Positions 1 to 8,094 are shown, counted from the stretch's first letter. The stretch: DNA of 14,287 bases from Nanobdellota archaeon (GCA_018897135.1 JAHILJ010000059.1:1-14287), one strand, 5' to 3'. Numbers and translations are program-made. The notes: generated by a model from the sequence alone, not told the origin.

Positions 1-318
1 AACCGAAGCAACACAATCTCCTGATTGAACATTTTCATCAACAAATCCATAAGAATACACTTCTTGAAAATATTCATTTGCAATTAAATTTACTACTTTC
101 ATTTCCAAGGGAGATTCAGGAGAGCCAGGACAATTAACATTTGCAACATACTTTATTGTTTCATCTTGAGTAGAAATAAACCTGTAAGCAAATTTTACTT
201 CATCATCTTCATAAAAAACATTATCAACACTAATGCTTATATCTGCAACAGCCCCAACTAAGTGAATAATAAAAATCCCAAAGACCAAAAATAAAATAAA
301 ATTTTTTAGTAATTCCAA
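1..318 (-). CDS. Exported protein, N-terminal part only (runs off the left edge)
   Basis: The reading frame is open for 106 codons from a TTG at 316-318 to the window edge. I chose this start for two reasons: a GAGG lies 7 nt upstream (326-329), and the first residues form a short polar stretch plus a hydrophobic helix (about residues 5-24) ending in VGAVA, a good signal-peptide cleavage region. The mature part begins ADISISVDNVFY and looks like beta-sandwich sequence with alternating hydrophobic residues and two cysteines, like domains in archaeal surface proteins. Its start overlaps the end of the C25 peptidase gene by 13 bp, so the two are probably co-transcribed and translationally coupled. 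Function is unknown. Confidence that it is a real gene is good; the domain type is a guess because most of it is missing. Confidence 0.72.
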   Translation of the reverse strand, partial: MELLKNFILFLVFGIFIIHLVGAVADISISVDNVFYEDDEVKFAYRFISTQDETIKYVANVNCPGSPESPLEMKVVNLIANEYFQEVYSYGFVDENVQSGDCVASV

Positions 319-3300
319 GGTAATTCCTCTTTTAATTTATAATCAGAATTTATATCAAGTGTGGGATCTCCTAATAATTCTGTCATATATTTATAACTTC
401 CAGAATCATAAGCCCTTGCAAAAGATTCCCCTAAAGTCAATTCATCCTTATATATTCCATTCATTGTATTTCTATAAATTTTATTACCTGTAAAGGCTAC
501 ACTTACTGCACCTAAATGACCCAAACCCCCCTTTCTTATTACGTTATTACAAAAAGATTCACCATTGTATGTGGAACAAGTTGAACAAGCATCATTATAA
601 ACAATTGAGTTTTCTAAATAAGGAATTTCACCAGAAGATATTCCTGCCCAACCAGAACTTCCATGATCCATATAAGAAATTACCTCTCTTTTCTCCCAAA
701 GAACTGGCCAATCTAATCCAGGATTATTAGTTATATCACAAACTAAATTATCTCCAAAAAGAGTATCTGTGGGAAAAATACTACAATGAGAATTATAACC
801 AGAGTTACTAAAACTATTAGTCCAATTATGTGCTAACCTCAATTCATAATCAAAAGAACTAGCCATAAATTGGACATTATTTGTTCTGTTAAATTGATTG
901 TAAAATAAATCTCTCCCAAGATAACTTGACACATCAGAAAGGGTAATTCCTTGTATTCTCCCAACTGACATATCTGGGTACCTATCCTCTAAATAAATAT
1001 CTCCATATTGTGTAAAATCTAATGAACGAAAAATATCATACCATCCTGTTGTCCAAGCAGAATCTCTGAAAGGTATTGCATCTGAAGCTCCAAAGATTGT
1101 TAAAAATCCAGAAATATAAAAATCATACTTTTCTTTATTTGTATAAAAAATTTCATTGTCCCTAACCAAAAAATTTTCTGCTCCTGAAGGAATTTTTATT
1201 TCCGTTGTTTGAGAAGAAAATATATCATAAATATAAGCTTTTATGCTTACACAATCTTCATAATTGCAATAATCCCCTAAAGGACAATTCCCCTCCTTAT
1301 CACATTCTTTCCCAGATATTGAACAAAAAGAACCACAATCAGTATTATATGAACAAGACCCGCCCGTTATTTCACAAATCCTATGCACATCAAACCACAA
1401 AATTTTCCCCTTATAAATTTTGGGTGCATATCGAAAATTATCATTAATATTTGAAATGAAAATTTTTTGCTTGGTTTCAAGATTATATAAATATAATTTT
1501 GCTACCCAATTTTCTCCCTCATATATATGTTCTGTCCAAATAATATAATCTCCATCTATTCTTGGAAATAATACTTTTCCTTCATTAATTATTTCTGTTT
1601 GTTGTAAAAGAGAATTGTAATTGTAAAGATTACTTTTTTCTCTTCCTATTTCTTTGCCTAAAAAAATTATATTTTCATCAAAAACTTCTAAAAAATCCTG
1701 ATTAATCCATTCAAATTTTGCAGTAAGTTTTTTTTCTGTTTCTTTTCCTTTTTTCACATAAATTTCTTTTTTGGTATTACAAGAACCTTGGTAACACCAA
1801 TTAGATTCCCCACAATCATCATTTATCTCACATACAGAATTATCATTAGAACAATATTTTAAACAATTTTCATCAAAATTACAAGAAATAGATTCATCAT
1901 TATAACACACCCCTTCTGAATTTTCCAACCAAACCAAATTATTTTTATCCATTGCTAAATTATTGCAAGAACCAGAATAAGATTTTATAAATAATTTTTC
2001 AGTTGTTAAAATATCATACAAAAAAAGATCACATTTCTTATAAGGATCGGAAAAACCTACGCCATAAAAAATCTTATCTTGTGAAAAATCATAATTATAA
2101 AAATTTGTATTTAATTCAATTTTTTTAAAAGTCATTTTGTCTATATCATAAATATAATATGAATAATCCTTAAACAAAATTTTTCCATTAGAAATAGAAA
2201 TTGAATTATAAGAAGAGTCCGTAATTTTAATTATGCTCACTTCTTCAGTATTTATATCCTTTTTATAAATTCCTTTTGTGGGGCTTTCATAATTATTTCT
2301 TTGTAAACCATTTTTATTATTAACTATTTCCGGGATTAATTTATCAACCTTTTCTTCAAGAAAATTATCAACTCTTTCATAATCCGTTGCTGTTGTGCTT
2401 ATTATAACTTCATGCTTTGCACTTGCTAAAATAGGTGAAGCCAAACTTGTCTTGCTATAAATTTCATAAACAGGATTTACCGATTTTTCGGGGGGGGAAA
2501 TTTCTTTAACAGAAAAATGCAAATCGTTTGGATTAACTAAAATAATTTTATCAGTATTCGTCAATTCAACATATTTTTTTTGCAGTTCATCTAAATTATA
2601 ATTTTCATTACAATTTCTATTAACATTTCCAACACAAATAATATTTTTGCCCACAAAATTAATATCTTTATCCAAACTTGTTCCCTGAATAATTAAAGGA
2701 GCATTTAACAGCGACACATAAGTAGAAGCCATTAAACCTAATTCATAATTATCTTCAACATAAACAACATCTTTGTAACTTTCCCAGTAATTTAGATAAT
2801 CTTCTGGCTTAATTCTTTGAATCTGGTTTTGATTTATTCCTGCCCCAAGTTCTGGCTCTGCAATTAATAAATTATCTAATTCCTGTGGTGTTTCGCTAAC
2901 AATTGTAACTTTCTTTGCATTATATTGTTGCATAAAATAAATTGATGAATCTATATCAAAAGCATTTAGAATGGGTTTTAAAAATTCAAGTTCTACAATG
3001 ATGCTTTTTTTACCTCCCGCAACCACACCTCCAAGATTTCCTCCCTTATAAAAAGAAAAATATTCCTGAAGCCCCTTCCCTAAATTAATTTCTAAATCAA
3101 TTATATTTAAAGAATTTAATTCATTACAATTCTTTACGGTTATATTTATATGAATTTTGTCTCCAACCTTAACAGAAGATTCCAGAATATCTGCTTGGAT
3201 TATATACAAATCCTTTGGCATCCAATACTCAGAGCAAATATCTTTATTAAAAATACCCACTGCACTAGAATCTTCACTTATTATCCCTACAGAAAGTTCA

Positions 3301-4262
3301 GCATCCTCCAAAGAAATTTTGCTCTTCAAATCCTCCTCATGATAAATCAGCGTCGGATAAACACAAACACCTTCAGCAGTTCCATAACCTCTTTGACATT
3401 CTGAATCATCTCCTTGTTGCTGTGTCCACGTTGTCAAAGGAACCAAAGGTAAAACATCTTTCCAATTCTTATCTGAAATTAAAAAAACCTGGTCATTAAA
3501 ATATTTAGAAGAGTCCTTTATATTTTTCTCTGAACAAAAAATTCCTTCAGAATTCAATTGATTCCCTAACAAAACAATATCTAAAACATTTAATTTATTA
3601 TCTTCATTCAAATCCCCGCACAGACCATATTCGCCTTGAAGAATTAAATTTTTCAAAAAAGAAAAATCATTACAATCAACTTTTCCGTTTTTATCTAAAT
3701 CACCTAATAAAAGACACTTGTCTAATTTACATGCCCCACTAAAACATATTTTCCCTTCTTCACATTCCCCACAACTTTCCCCACAACCATCTTCACCACA
3801 TTCTTTATCCACACAATCAGGAAAACAATTTTCTTTCCATGAACATCCTTTTTGATTTTCACAAAAAGTTTTTTCATTCAAATCCCCACAAAGTTTTGGA
3901 GTTCCAGAACAAGAAGAAGGCAATGGATTTTCTATAGCAATCGCATTAGCAGTTATCGTTCCCCATGAACAGCCTTGCTGATTTTTACAAGAGGTTATAT
4001 CTTTTAATTTAAAACAAGGAATAGAGATTCCTAAACAACCCACAGAAGACTGAACTTGTTTAACACATTTCTGAATTTCTTTATCACATTTAAAACCCTC
4101 TAAACAAAGATGTGCATCATCACAAAAATCATCGCTTAATTCAATTGGAATAGCATGACCTGTTATTTTCCCAACCCAATCAAACCATCCAGCAGAAACC
4201 AACGACAAAGATAAAATTAATACTAAACTTAAACAAAAAACAATTCTTAAACCTCTTTTCAT
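306..4262 (-). CDS. Exported gingipain-type (C25) cysteine peptidase with Cys-rich, dockerin-like and beta-propeller regions
   Basis: 1318 aa. Residues 1-24 are a signal peptide ending LVSA. Next come Cys-rich modules (about 46-183) including two C-x-G...GCSW units (76-100, 118-142). Two dockerin/EF-hand-like loops follow (GDLDKNGKVDCND from 187; GDLNEDNKLNVLD from 216). After them come beta-rich sequence (about 350-440), an alpha/beta region (about 495-640), a propeller of repeated strand motifs (about 665-1040) and the catalytic domain (about 1045-1318). The catalytic part has family C25 landmarks: LTIFGASDAIPF, the PDMSVGRI motif, the probable catalytic His1200 (YMDHGSSGW) and Cys1226 (NDACSTCS), and a final LLGDPTLDI. 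It would cleave proteins outside the cell or at its surface. No C-terminal membrane anchor is seen. ATG start with no Shine-Dalgarno site; a TATA box centred 25 bp upstream suggests a leaderless transcript. Peptidase assignment is strong; substrate unknown; propeller and domain borders are approximate. Confidence 0.88.
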   Translation of the reverse strand: MKRGLRIVFCLSLVLILSLSLVSAGWFDWVGKITGHAIPIELSDDFCDDAHLCLEGFKCDKEIQKCVKQVQSSVGCLGISIPCFKLKDITSCKNQQGCSWGTITANAIAIENPLPSSCSGTPKLCGDLNEKTFCENQKGCSWKENCFPDCVDKECGEDGCGESCGECEEGKICFSGACKLDKCLLLGDLDKNGKVDCNDFSFLKNLILQGEYGLCGDLNEDNKLNVLDIVLLGNQLNSEGIFCSEKNIKDSSKYFNDQVFLISDKNWKDVLPLVPLTTWTQQQGDDSECQRGYGTAEGVCVYPTLIYHEEDLKSKISLEDAELSVGIISEDSSAVGIFNKDICSEYWMPKDLYIIQADILESSVKVGDKIHINITVKNCNELNSLNIIDLEINLGKGLQEYFSFYKGGNLGGVVAGGKKSIIVELEFLKPILNAFDIDSSIYFMQQYNAKKVTIVSETPQELDNLLIAEPELGAGINQNQIQRIKPEDYLNYWESYKDVVYVEDNYELGLMASTYVSLLNAPLIIQGTSLDKDINFVGKNIICVGNVNRNCNENYNLDELQKKYVELTNTDKIILVNPNDLHFSVKEISPPEKSVNPVYEIYSKTSLASPILASAKHEVIISTTATDYERVDNFLEEKVDKLIPEIVNNKNGLQRNNYESPTKGIYKKDINTEEVSIIKITDSSYNSISISNGKILFKDYSYYIYDIDKMTFKKIELNTNFYNYDFSQDKIFYGVGFSDPYKKCDLFLYDILTTEKLFIKSYSGSCNNLAMDKNNLVWLENSEGVCYNDESISCNFDENCLKYCSNDNSVCEINDDCGESNWCYQGSCNTKKEIYVKKGKETEKKLTAKFEWINQDFLEVFDENIIFLGKEIGREKSNLYNYNSLLQQTEIINEGKVLFPRIDGDYIIWTEHIYEGENWVAKLYLYNLETKQKIFISNINDNFRYAPKIYKGKILWFDVHRICEITGGSCSYNTDCGSFCSISGKECDKEGNCPLGDYCNYEDCVSIKAYIYDIFSSQTTEIKIPSGAENFLVRDNEIFYTNKEKYDFYISGFLTIFGASDAIPFRDSAWTTGWYDIFRSLDFTQYGDIYLEDRYPDMSVGRIQGITLSDVSSYLGRDLFYNQFNRTNNVQFMASSFDYELRLAHNWTNSFSNSGYNSHCSIFPTDTLFGDNLVCDITNNPGLDWPVLWEKREVISYMDHGSSGWAGISSGEIPYLENSIVYNDACSTCSTYNGESFCNNVIRKGGLGHLGAVSVAFTGNKIYRNTMNGIYKDELTLGESFARAYDSGSYKYMTELLGDPTLDINSDYKLKEELPWNY
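326..329 (-). promoter_or_regulatory. Shine-Dalgarno-like GAGG deciding a TTG start
   Basis: On the minus strand GAGG lies 7 nt before the TTG at 316-318 and inside the last codons of the upstream peptidase gene. It supports the non-ATG start and translation from a polycistronic message. Confidence 0.55.
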
Positions 4263-4282
4263 AAACTTAAATAGAAAAAACC

Positions 4283-4291
4283 ATATAAATA
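4283..4291. promoter_or_regulatory. Shared bidirectional TATA box between peptidase and Hef helicase genes
   Basis: The 50-bp gap between two divergent starts holds ATATAAATA, which also reads as a TATA box (TATTTATAT) on the other strand. Its centre is 25 nt from the minus ATG (4262) and 26 nt from the plus ATG (4313). Purine-rich BRE-like sequence lies on both sides. At the usual archaeal TATA-to-start distance both transcripts would begin at or next to the start codon, so both would be leaderless. The spacing is measured; the shared use is inferred. Confidence 0.6.
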
Positions 4292-4312
4292 CTTTATTGC
4301 ATTAAGAAATAT

Positions 4313-5857
4313 ATGAAATTCCTACAAGAGATTACACCTAGAGATTATCAACAAAAAATTTTTGAAACTTGTTCAAAATCAAATTGTTTAGTTGTGCTTC
4401 CAACAGGATTGGGAAAAACATTAATCGCACTTATGCTTGCTATAGACAGAATGCAAAAGTTCCCGACAGAAAAAATAGTTTTTCTTGCACCAACAAAACC
4501 TCTTGCAGAACAACACTTGGATTATTTTAAAAAACATTTGCCCGACCTTTTTGCAGACATGCAACTTTTTACAGGAGCTGTGAATTCTGAAAAAAGAAAA
4601 CAAATTTACAAAACAGCTGACATGATTTTTTCAACACCACAATGTATTGAAAATGATTTGAAAAAAAACCTTTATGATTTAAAAGAAGTTTCATTGCTTG
4701 TAGAAGATGAAGCCCACCGTTGCACAAAAAATTATGCTTATACTTTTATTGCAAAAAAATATTTATCCCAAGCAAAAAATCCGCGTCTTCTTGGATTAAC
4801 AGCTTCTCCAGGAAGCGAAGCTCCAAAAATAAAACAAATTTGTAGAAATTTATCTATTGAAAAAGTAGAATTAAGAACAAGAGAAAGCCCAGATGTAAAA
4901 GAATATTTGCAAGAATTAGAAATTGAAAAAATCTTGGTTAATTTTCCTCCAGAATTTGAAGAAATTAGACATGTTTTATTAAAACTTTTTCATCAATATG
5001 TTGAAGAACTTAAATCTAGAAGAATTTTGTTTGGGCCCTCTTCAAAAACAAATTTAATTCATTTGCAAAAAAGTATAGCCTCCACTTTATCAAGGGGAAA
5101 CACAAATTTTAATTACATGCTTGGAGCAAGTGCTTGCGCACAAGCAATAAAAATGCAACATGCCCTTGAACTTTTAGAAACGCAAACACTTGAAAGTTTT
5201 AATACATATTTAAAAGCCCTTTTTAATCAGGCCTCAAAAAAACAAAGCAAGGGTGTTATCAAACTTGTTGCAAAACCAGAATTTAATTTTTGTTTCATAC
5301 AATCAAATGAACTTTTAATAAAAGGAAAAGAACATCCAAAAATTGAAAAGGTTTTTGATATTATTGAAAAAGAAAAAGCAGAAAACAAAAATGTTAAAAT
5401 AATTGTCTTCACGCAATTTCGTGAAACAGCAAGTATAATTTCAAAAAGAACAAATCAAATAAAAGGGATTAAATCAAAAGTTTTTGTTGGGCAAACAAAA
5501 AAAGCAGGTTCAGGTTTAAGCCAAAAAGAGCAAAAGAAAATAATTCAAGAATTTTCGCAAGGAAAAATAAATGTTCTTTGTGCAACCTGTATTGCAGAAG
5601 AAGGTTTAGATATTCCGGAAGTAAATGCTGTAATTTTTTATGAACCAATTCCATCTGCAATTCGTGCAATTCAGCGAAGAGGAAGAACAGCGCGATTAAT
5701 GAAAGGAAAACTTTTTATGCTCATAACAAAAGGTACGCGCGATGAATCTTTTTATTATGTTTCCCGTGCACGCGAAAAAAAAATGCAGATCTCAATAGAT
5801 TCAATTCAAAAAGAATTAGCAAATAATAAAAAACTTGAATTCCAAAAAACATTATGA
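4313..5857 (+). CDS. hef: Hef/FANCM-type superfamily 2 DNA helicase subunit (split Hef, helicase half)
   Basis: 514 aa. An ATP-driven helicase that remodels stalled replication forks and branched DNA. Motifs in order: Walker A PTGLGKT (30-36), motif Ia APTKPL (59-64), DEAH box EDEAHR (131-136), motif III TAS (163-165), a helical insert between the RecA domains (about 195-335) as in Hef/FANCM/MDA5-like helicases, motif IV VFTQFR (365-370), motif V region EEGLDIP (429-435) and motif VI QRRGRTAR (454-461). Pyrococcus Hef is a single chain of about 760 aa with an XPF nuclease at its C-terminus; here the helicase stops at 514 aa and the nuclease is a separate gene overlapping by ATGA. The TATA box 26 bp upstream suggests a leaderless mRNA. 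Assignment is strong; whether the split is real, recoded or a sequence error is open (see findings). Confidence 0.93.
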   Translation: MKFLQEITPRDYQQKIFETCSKSNCLVVLPTGLGKTLIALMLAIDRMQKFPTEKIVFLAPTKPLAEQHLDYFKKHLPDLFADMQLFTGAVNSEKRKQIYKTADMIFSTPQCIENDLKKNLYDLKEVSLLVEDEAHRCTKNYAYTFIAKKYLSQAKNPRLLGLTASPGSEAPKIKQICRNLSIEKVELRTRESPDVKEYLQELEIEKILVNFPPEFEEIRHVLLKLFHQYVEELKSRRILFGPSSKTNLIHLQKSIASTLSRGNTNFNYMLGASACAQAIKMQHALELLETQTLESFNTYLKALFNQASKKQSKGVIKLVAKPEFNFCFIQSNELLIKGKEHPKIEKVFDIIEKEKAENKNVKIIVFTQFRETASIISKRTNQIKGIKSKVFVGQTKKAGSGLSQKEQKKIIQEFSQGKINVLCATCIAEEGLDIPEVNAVIFYEPIPSAIRAIQRRGRTARLMKGKLFMLITKGTRDESFYYVSRAREKKMQISIDSIQKELANNKKLEFQKTL

Positions 5858-6543
5858 AAGAAATATTTAATATTTTCCAAACAAAAGAAAAAAGAGAAAG
5901 TAAAAAAGAATTGATACACCCAAAAGCAATAATTGATTATCGAGAAAAAAATTCTCTGGTTTATTCTGAATTAAAATCATTAGGTTTTGACGTTCAATTT
6001 CGAGAATTAAAAGTTGCAGACTATTTAATCAACAACGTTGCAATAGAAAGAAAAACAATTTCAGATTTTAAATCTTCAATGATAAATAAACGACTAACCA
6101 ACCAATTAAATGAACTCCAACAATACCCTAACCAAATTCTTCTTATCGAGGGCTTAGATGAACAAGAACTTTATTCAGATGATTCTGAAATCGGGATTTC
6201 TGCAAACGCGATTCGGGGATTTCTACTTTCAATTTTATTAAATTATAAAGTCCCTGTTTTATTTACAAAAAATTACAAAGACACTGCAAGATTCATGAGT
6301 GTGCTTGCAAAAAGAAAACCAAAAGAATCTTCATTAAGAGTAAAGAAAAAAGCGCACAACAAAAAAGAACAACTTCAATTTATTCTTGAAGGCTTTCCAG
6401 GAATTGGACCAAAAACTTCAAAAAAACTTTTGGAAAATTTCAAAACAATTCAAGAAATAATTAACTTACCAAAAGAAGATTTAGAAAAGATTCTTGGAAA
6501 AAAATCTGAAATTTTCAAAGAACTTGTTGAGAGAAGTTATTGA
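5854..6543 (+). CDS. XPF/ERCC4-family structure-specific endonuclease subunit (split Hef, nuclease half)
   Basis: 229 aa. Cuts branched or fork DNA near the junction. The ERCC4 nuclease fold is at about 24-145: Asp28 in IDYRE, Asp56 in VADYLI, the signature ERKTISD with Glu65, Arg66, Lys67 and Asp71 (family pattern ERKxxxD), then KRLTNQLNEL. A tandem helix-hairpin-helix domain follows (about 163-229), first hairpin GFPGIGPKTSKKLL. All expected metal-binding residues are present. The ATG overlaps the helicase TGA (ATGA), there is no clear Shine-Dalgarno site, and translation is probably coupled to the helicase. Summed length with the helicase is 743 aa, close to a fused euryarchaeal Hef. On its own it resembles the short crenarchaeal XPF; the adjacent helicase makes split Hef the better reading. 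The gene ends exactly where the convergent neighbour ends. Confidence 0.93.
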   Translation: MKEIFNIFQTKEKRESKKELIHPKAIIDYREKNSLVYSELKSLGFDVQFRELKVADYLINNVAIERKTISDFKSSMINKRLTNQLNELQQYPNQILLIEGLDEQELYSDDSEIGISANAIRGFLLSILLNYKVPVLFTKNYKDTARFMSVLAKRKPKESSLRVKKKAHNKKEQLQFILEGFPGIGPKTSKKLLENFKTIQEIINLPKEDLEKILGKKSEIFKELVERSY

Positions 6544-7209
6544 TTATTCTTTTAATTGAGGCAATCTCAAAGTAGCCCGTACAAAACCTAAACTATTTCT
6601 ATGAAGAGAACAATCCAAAGAAAGGGCCTTAGAATTTCCATTATTAACCCAAGGGTAATTTATTCCTCCAAGACAATAATTCAAAGCAGAGGACCCCCCA
6701 AAGTCTTGTGGGGGTGTATAATAAACTGAAGAACTTCCCACCCCTCTTGGAACTCGATTTGTGGGCAATCCTTGTTTAGTTGGATATTCTAACAGATTAT
6801 CTAAAGAAATTTGTTCTCTTTCATCCATTAAAGTATTTTCATCCAATTCCTCAAACTTTTCAACAATTTTTCCCTTTTCATCAAAATTATGAAAATAAAC
6901 AATCCACTTTCCTTCTTCCTTCTTAAATTTTGCGTCAAGAAATTCGGGCCCACTACTCCTCCCATAAATTATCTTATTGTAAACTTCTTTATCATTTTCT
7001 TTTGTATATTTTAAGAATTCTCTAAATTCAGGAATTGTAGGTATTTTTTGGTTGTTTGAATAATAAAGTTTTTTTTGAGCATTATAGAAAGAAACCCTCC
7101 CAAACAAAATCTTTTCTTTAGCAACCCACAAACCTATTGAGGGAACATAATCCCATTTACTTCTATCTAATTCCACAATTTGTTTTGAATTATAATCACT
7201 TGATACCAT
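6544..7209 (-). CDS. Conserved-looking DPANN protein with a possible C-type-lectin-like variable C-terminus
   Basis: 221 aa, no signal peptide or membrane segment. The N-terminal half has KWDYVPSIGLWVAKEK (19-32 region) and TIPEFREFLKYTKEND (58-73). I recall these motifs from a family of uncharacterised proteins in DPANN genomes, but could not check this. The C-terminal third (about 145-218) is rich in Gly, Asn and Ser, with LPTNRVPRG, GGINYPWVNNGNSKALSLDC and a final NSLGFVRATLRL. That layout resembles the C-type-lectin/FGE-sulfatase fold (W..NNG...L......LGFR), used by proteins that diversity-generating retroelements vary. No reverse transcriptase is in the window. A TATA box (7230-7238) centred 25 bp before the ATG suggests leaderless expression. 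Its TAA directly abuts the TGA of the convergent nuclease gene with no gap. Function unknown; gene call solid, fold tentative. Confidence 0.7.
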   Translation of the reverse strand: MVSSDYNSKQIVELDRSKWDYVPSIGLWVAKEKILFGRVSFYNAQKKLYYSNNQKIPTIPEFREFLKYTKENDKEVYNKIIYGRSSGPEFLDAKFKKEEGKWIVYFHNFDEKGKIVEKFEELDENTLMDEREQISLDNLLEYPTKQGLPTNRVPRGVGSSSVYYTPPQDFGGSSALNYCLGGINYPWVNNGNSKALSLDCSLHRNSLGFVRATLRLPQLKE

Positions 7210-7229
7210 ATAAATCCCAGAAATCTAAA

Positions 7230-7238
7230 CTTTAAAAA
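7230..7238 (-). promoter_or_regulatory. TATA box of the 221-aa protein gene
   Basis: TTTTTAAAG on the minus strand, centred 25 nt before the ATG at 7209. The distance fits a leaderless archaeal transcript. Confidence 0.45.
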
Positions 7239-7272
7239 CCTTTCCACATGTAGTAATTTCTAAAAAGTAACA

Positions 7273-8073
7273 CTAAACCAACTCACTCAAAAGTTTTGCC
7301 CCGAGTTTAACTGTCAAACCTGTTTTATCTTTTTCAGAATTAATTTCAACAATATCAACAGCTTTCAAATTTTTCATTTTATTTATTCTTGAAACCAAAT
7401 AAATCATTTGCCTGCTTGTTAACCCCCCTGGCTCGCAGTAACCTGTAGACGGTGCAAACACAGGATCAACAACATCGATGTCAATTGAAACATAAAGCTC
7501 TTTTCCATTTGCAAATTCCATAATTGTATCGCATGTGTCTTGCAAATCTTCATTAAGTTTATTCATAGAAATTGTGTGAATTTTACTTTTCTTTAAAAAT
7601 TCAATTTCTTTTCTGTCCGAATTTCTATTTCCAACAAGCAAAATATTTTCTACAGGAAAACCATATTCAATCAAACCCCTAAGCCATTCTTCATGAGTCG
7701 GTTCTTTCATAGGTTCCATTAAATCAGGATGAGCATCAAAAACAATTAAACATGGTTTTTTCTTTTCATTTTTACAATAATCTAAAAAAGCCCTCGTGGT
7801 TGAATAACTAATTGAATGATCCCCCCCTAAAAAACCCGTTCTATATTTTGTTTCAAAAGTTTCCAAGGAATTTTCATAAATTAATTTATTTGTTAATTTT
7901 AAGTTTGAATTATCCAAGTGAATTTCTTCCAAGTTCAAAAGTTTTGTATCAATTAATTTTCCTGACTCATTTGAATAAATTTCTTTAAGAGACTCCAAAA
8001 TAGCATTGCCTGCCATTTCGCAACCTTTTGTTTTTCCCAAACCATTTACCCCTGGAACTTTTACAATAAACAT
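7273..8073 (-). CDS. Arginase/agmatinase-family (ureohydrolase) enzyme
   Basis: 266 aa, close to the usual 280-310 of the family. Ureohydrolases use two Mn2+ ions to hydrolyse guanidino compounds such as arginine or agmatine to urea and an amine. Metal-binding motifs are present: GGDHS (His86), DAHPD (Asp113, His115, Asp117) and SIDID (Asp198, Asp200). Also seen are DPVFAPSTG, EPGGLTSRQ (Glu214) and the closing VEINSEKD...TGLTVKLGAKLL. The DAHPD motif is followed by THEEWLRG where many members have a His-Gly-x segment, so substrate cannot be read off; an archaeal agmatinase- or arginase-like activity, or another guanidine-type substrate, are all possible. Cytoplasmic; no signal peptide. It has its own TATA box (8095-8105) and a 302-bp upstream region with possible operator repeats. 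Family certain, substrate uncertain. Confidence 0.88.
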   Translation of the reverse strand: MFIVKVPGVNGLGKTKGCEMAGNAILESLKEIYSNESGKLIDTKLLNLEEIHLDNSNLKLTNKLIYENSLETFETKYRTGFLGGDHSISYSTTRAFLDYCKNEKKKPCLIVFDAHPDLMEPMKEPTHEEWLRGLIEYGFPVENILLVGNRNSDRKEIEFLKKSKIHTISMNKLNEDLQDTCDTIMEFANGKELYVSIDIDVVDPVFAPSTGYCEPGGLTSRQMIYLVSRINKMKNLKAVDIVEINSEKDKTGLTVKLGAKLLSELV

Positions 8074-8094
8074 AATTTAAATTAAGAAAAAGGG

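Noticed and set aside
5844..5850. Canonical -1 slippery heptamer A AAA AAC at the Hef junction
   Set aside because: The letters are there, but in the helicase frame the codons read CAA AAA ACA, so the heptamer is out of phase; only simple slippage on the A run remains possible.
6690..6720. CCCCCA...TGGGGG inverted repeat inside the 221-aa gene
   Set aside because: A chance pairing of Pro and Gly codons (YTPPQDFGG); no link to any boundary.
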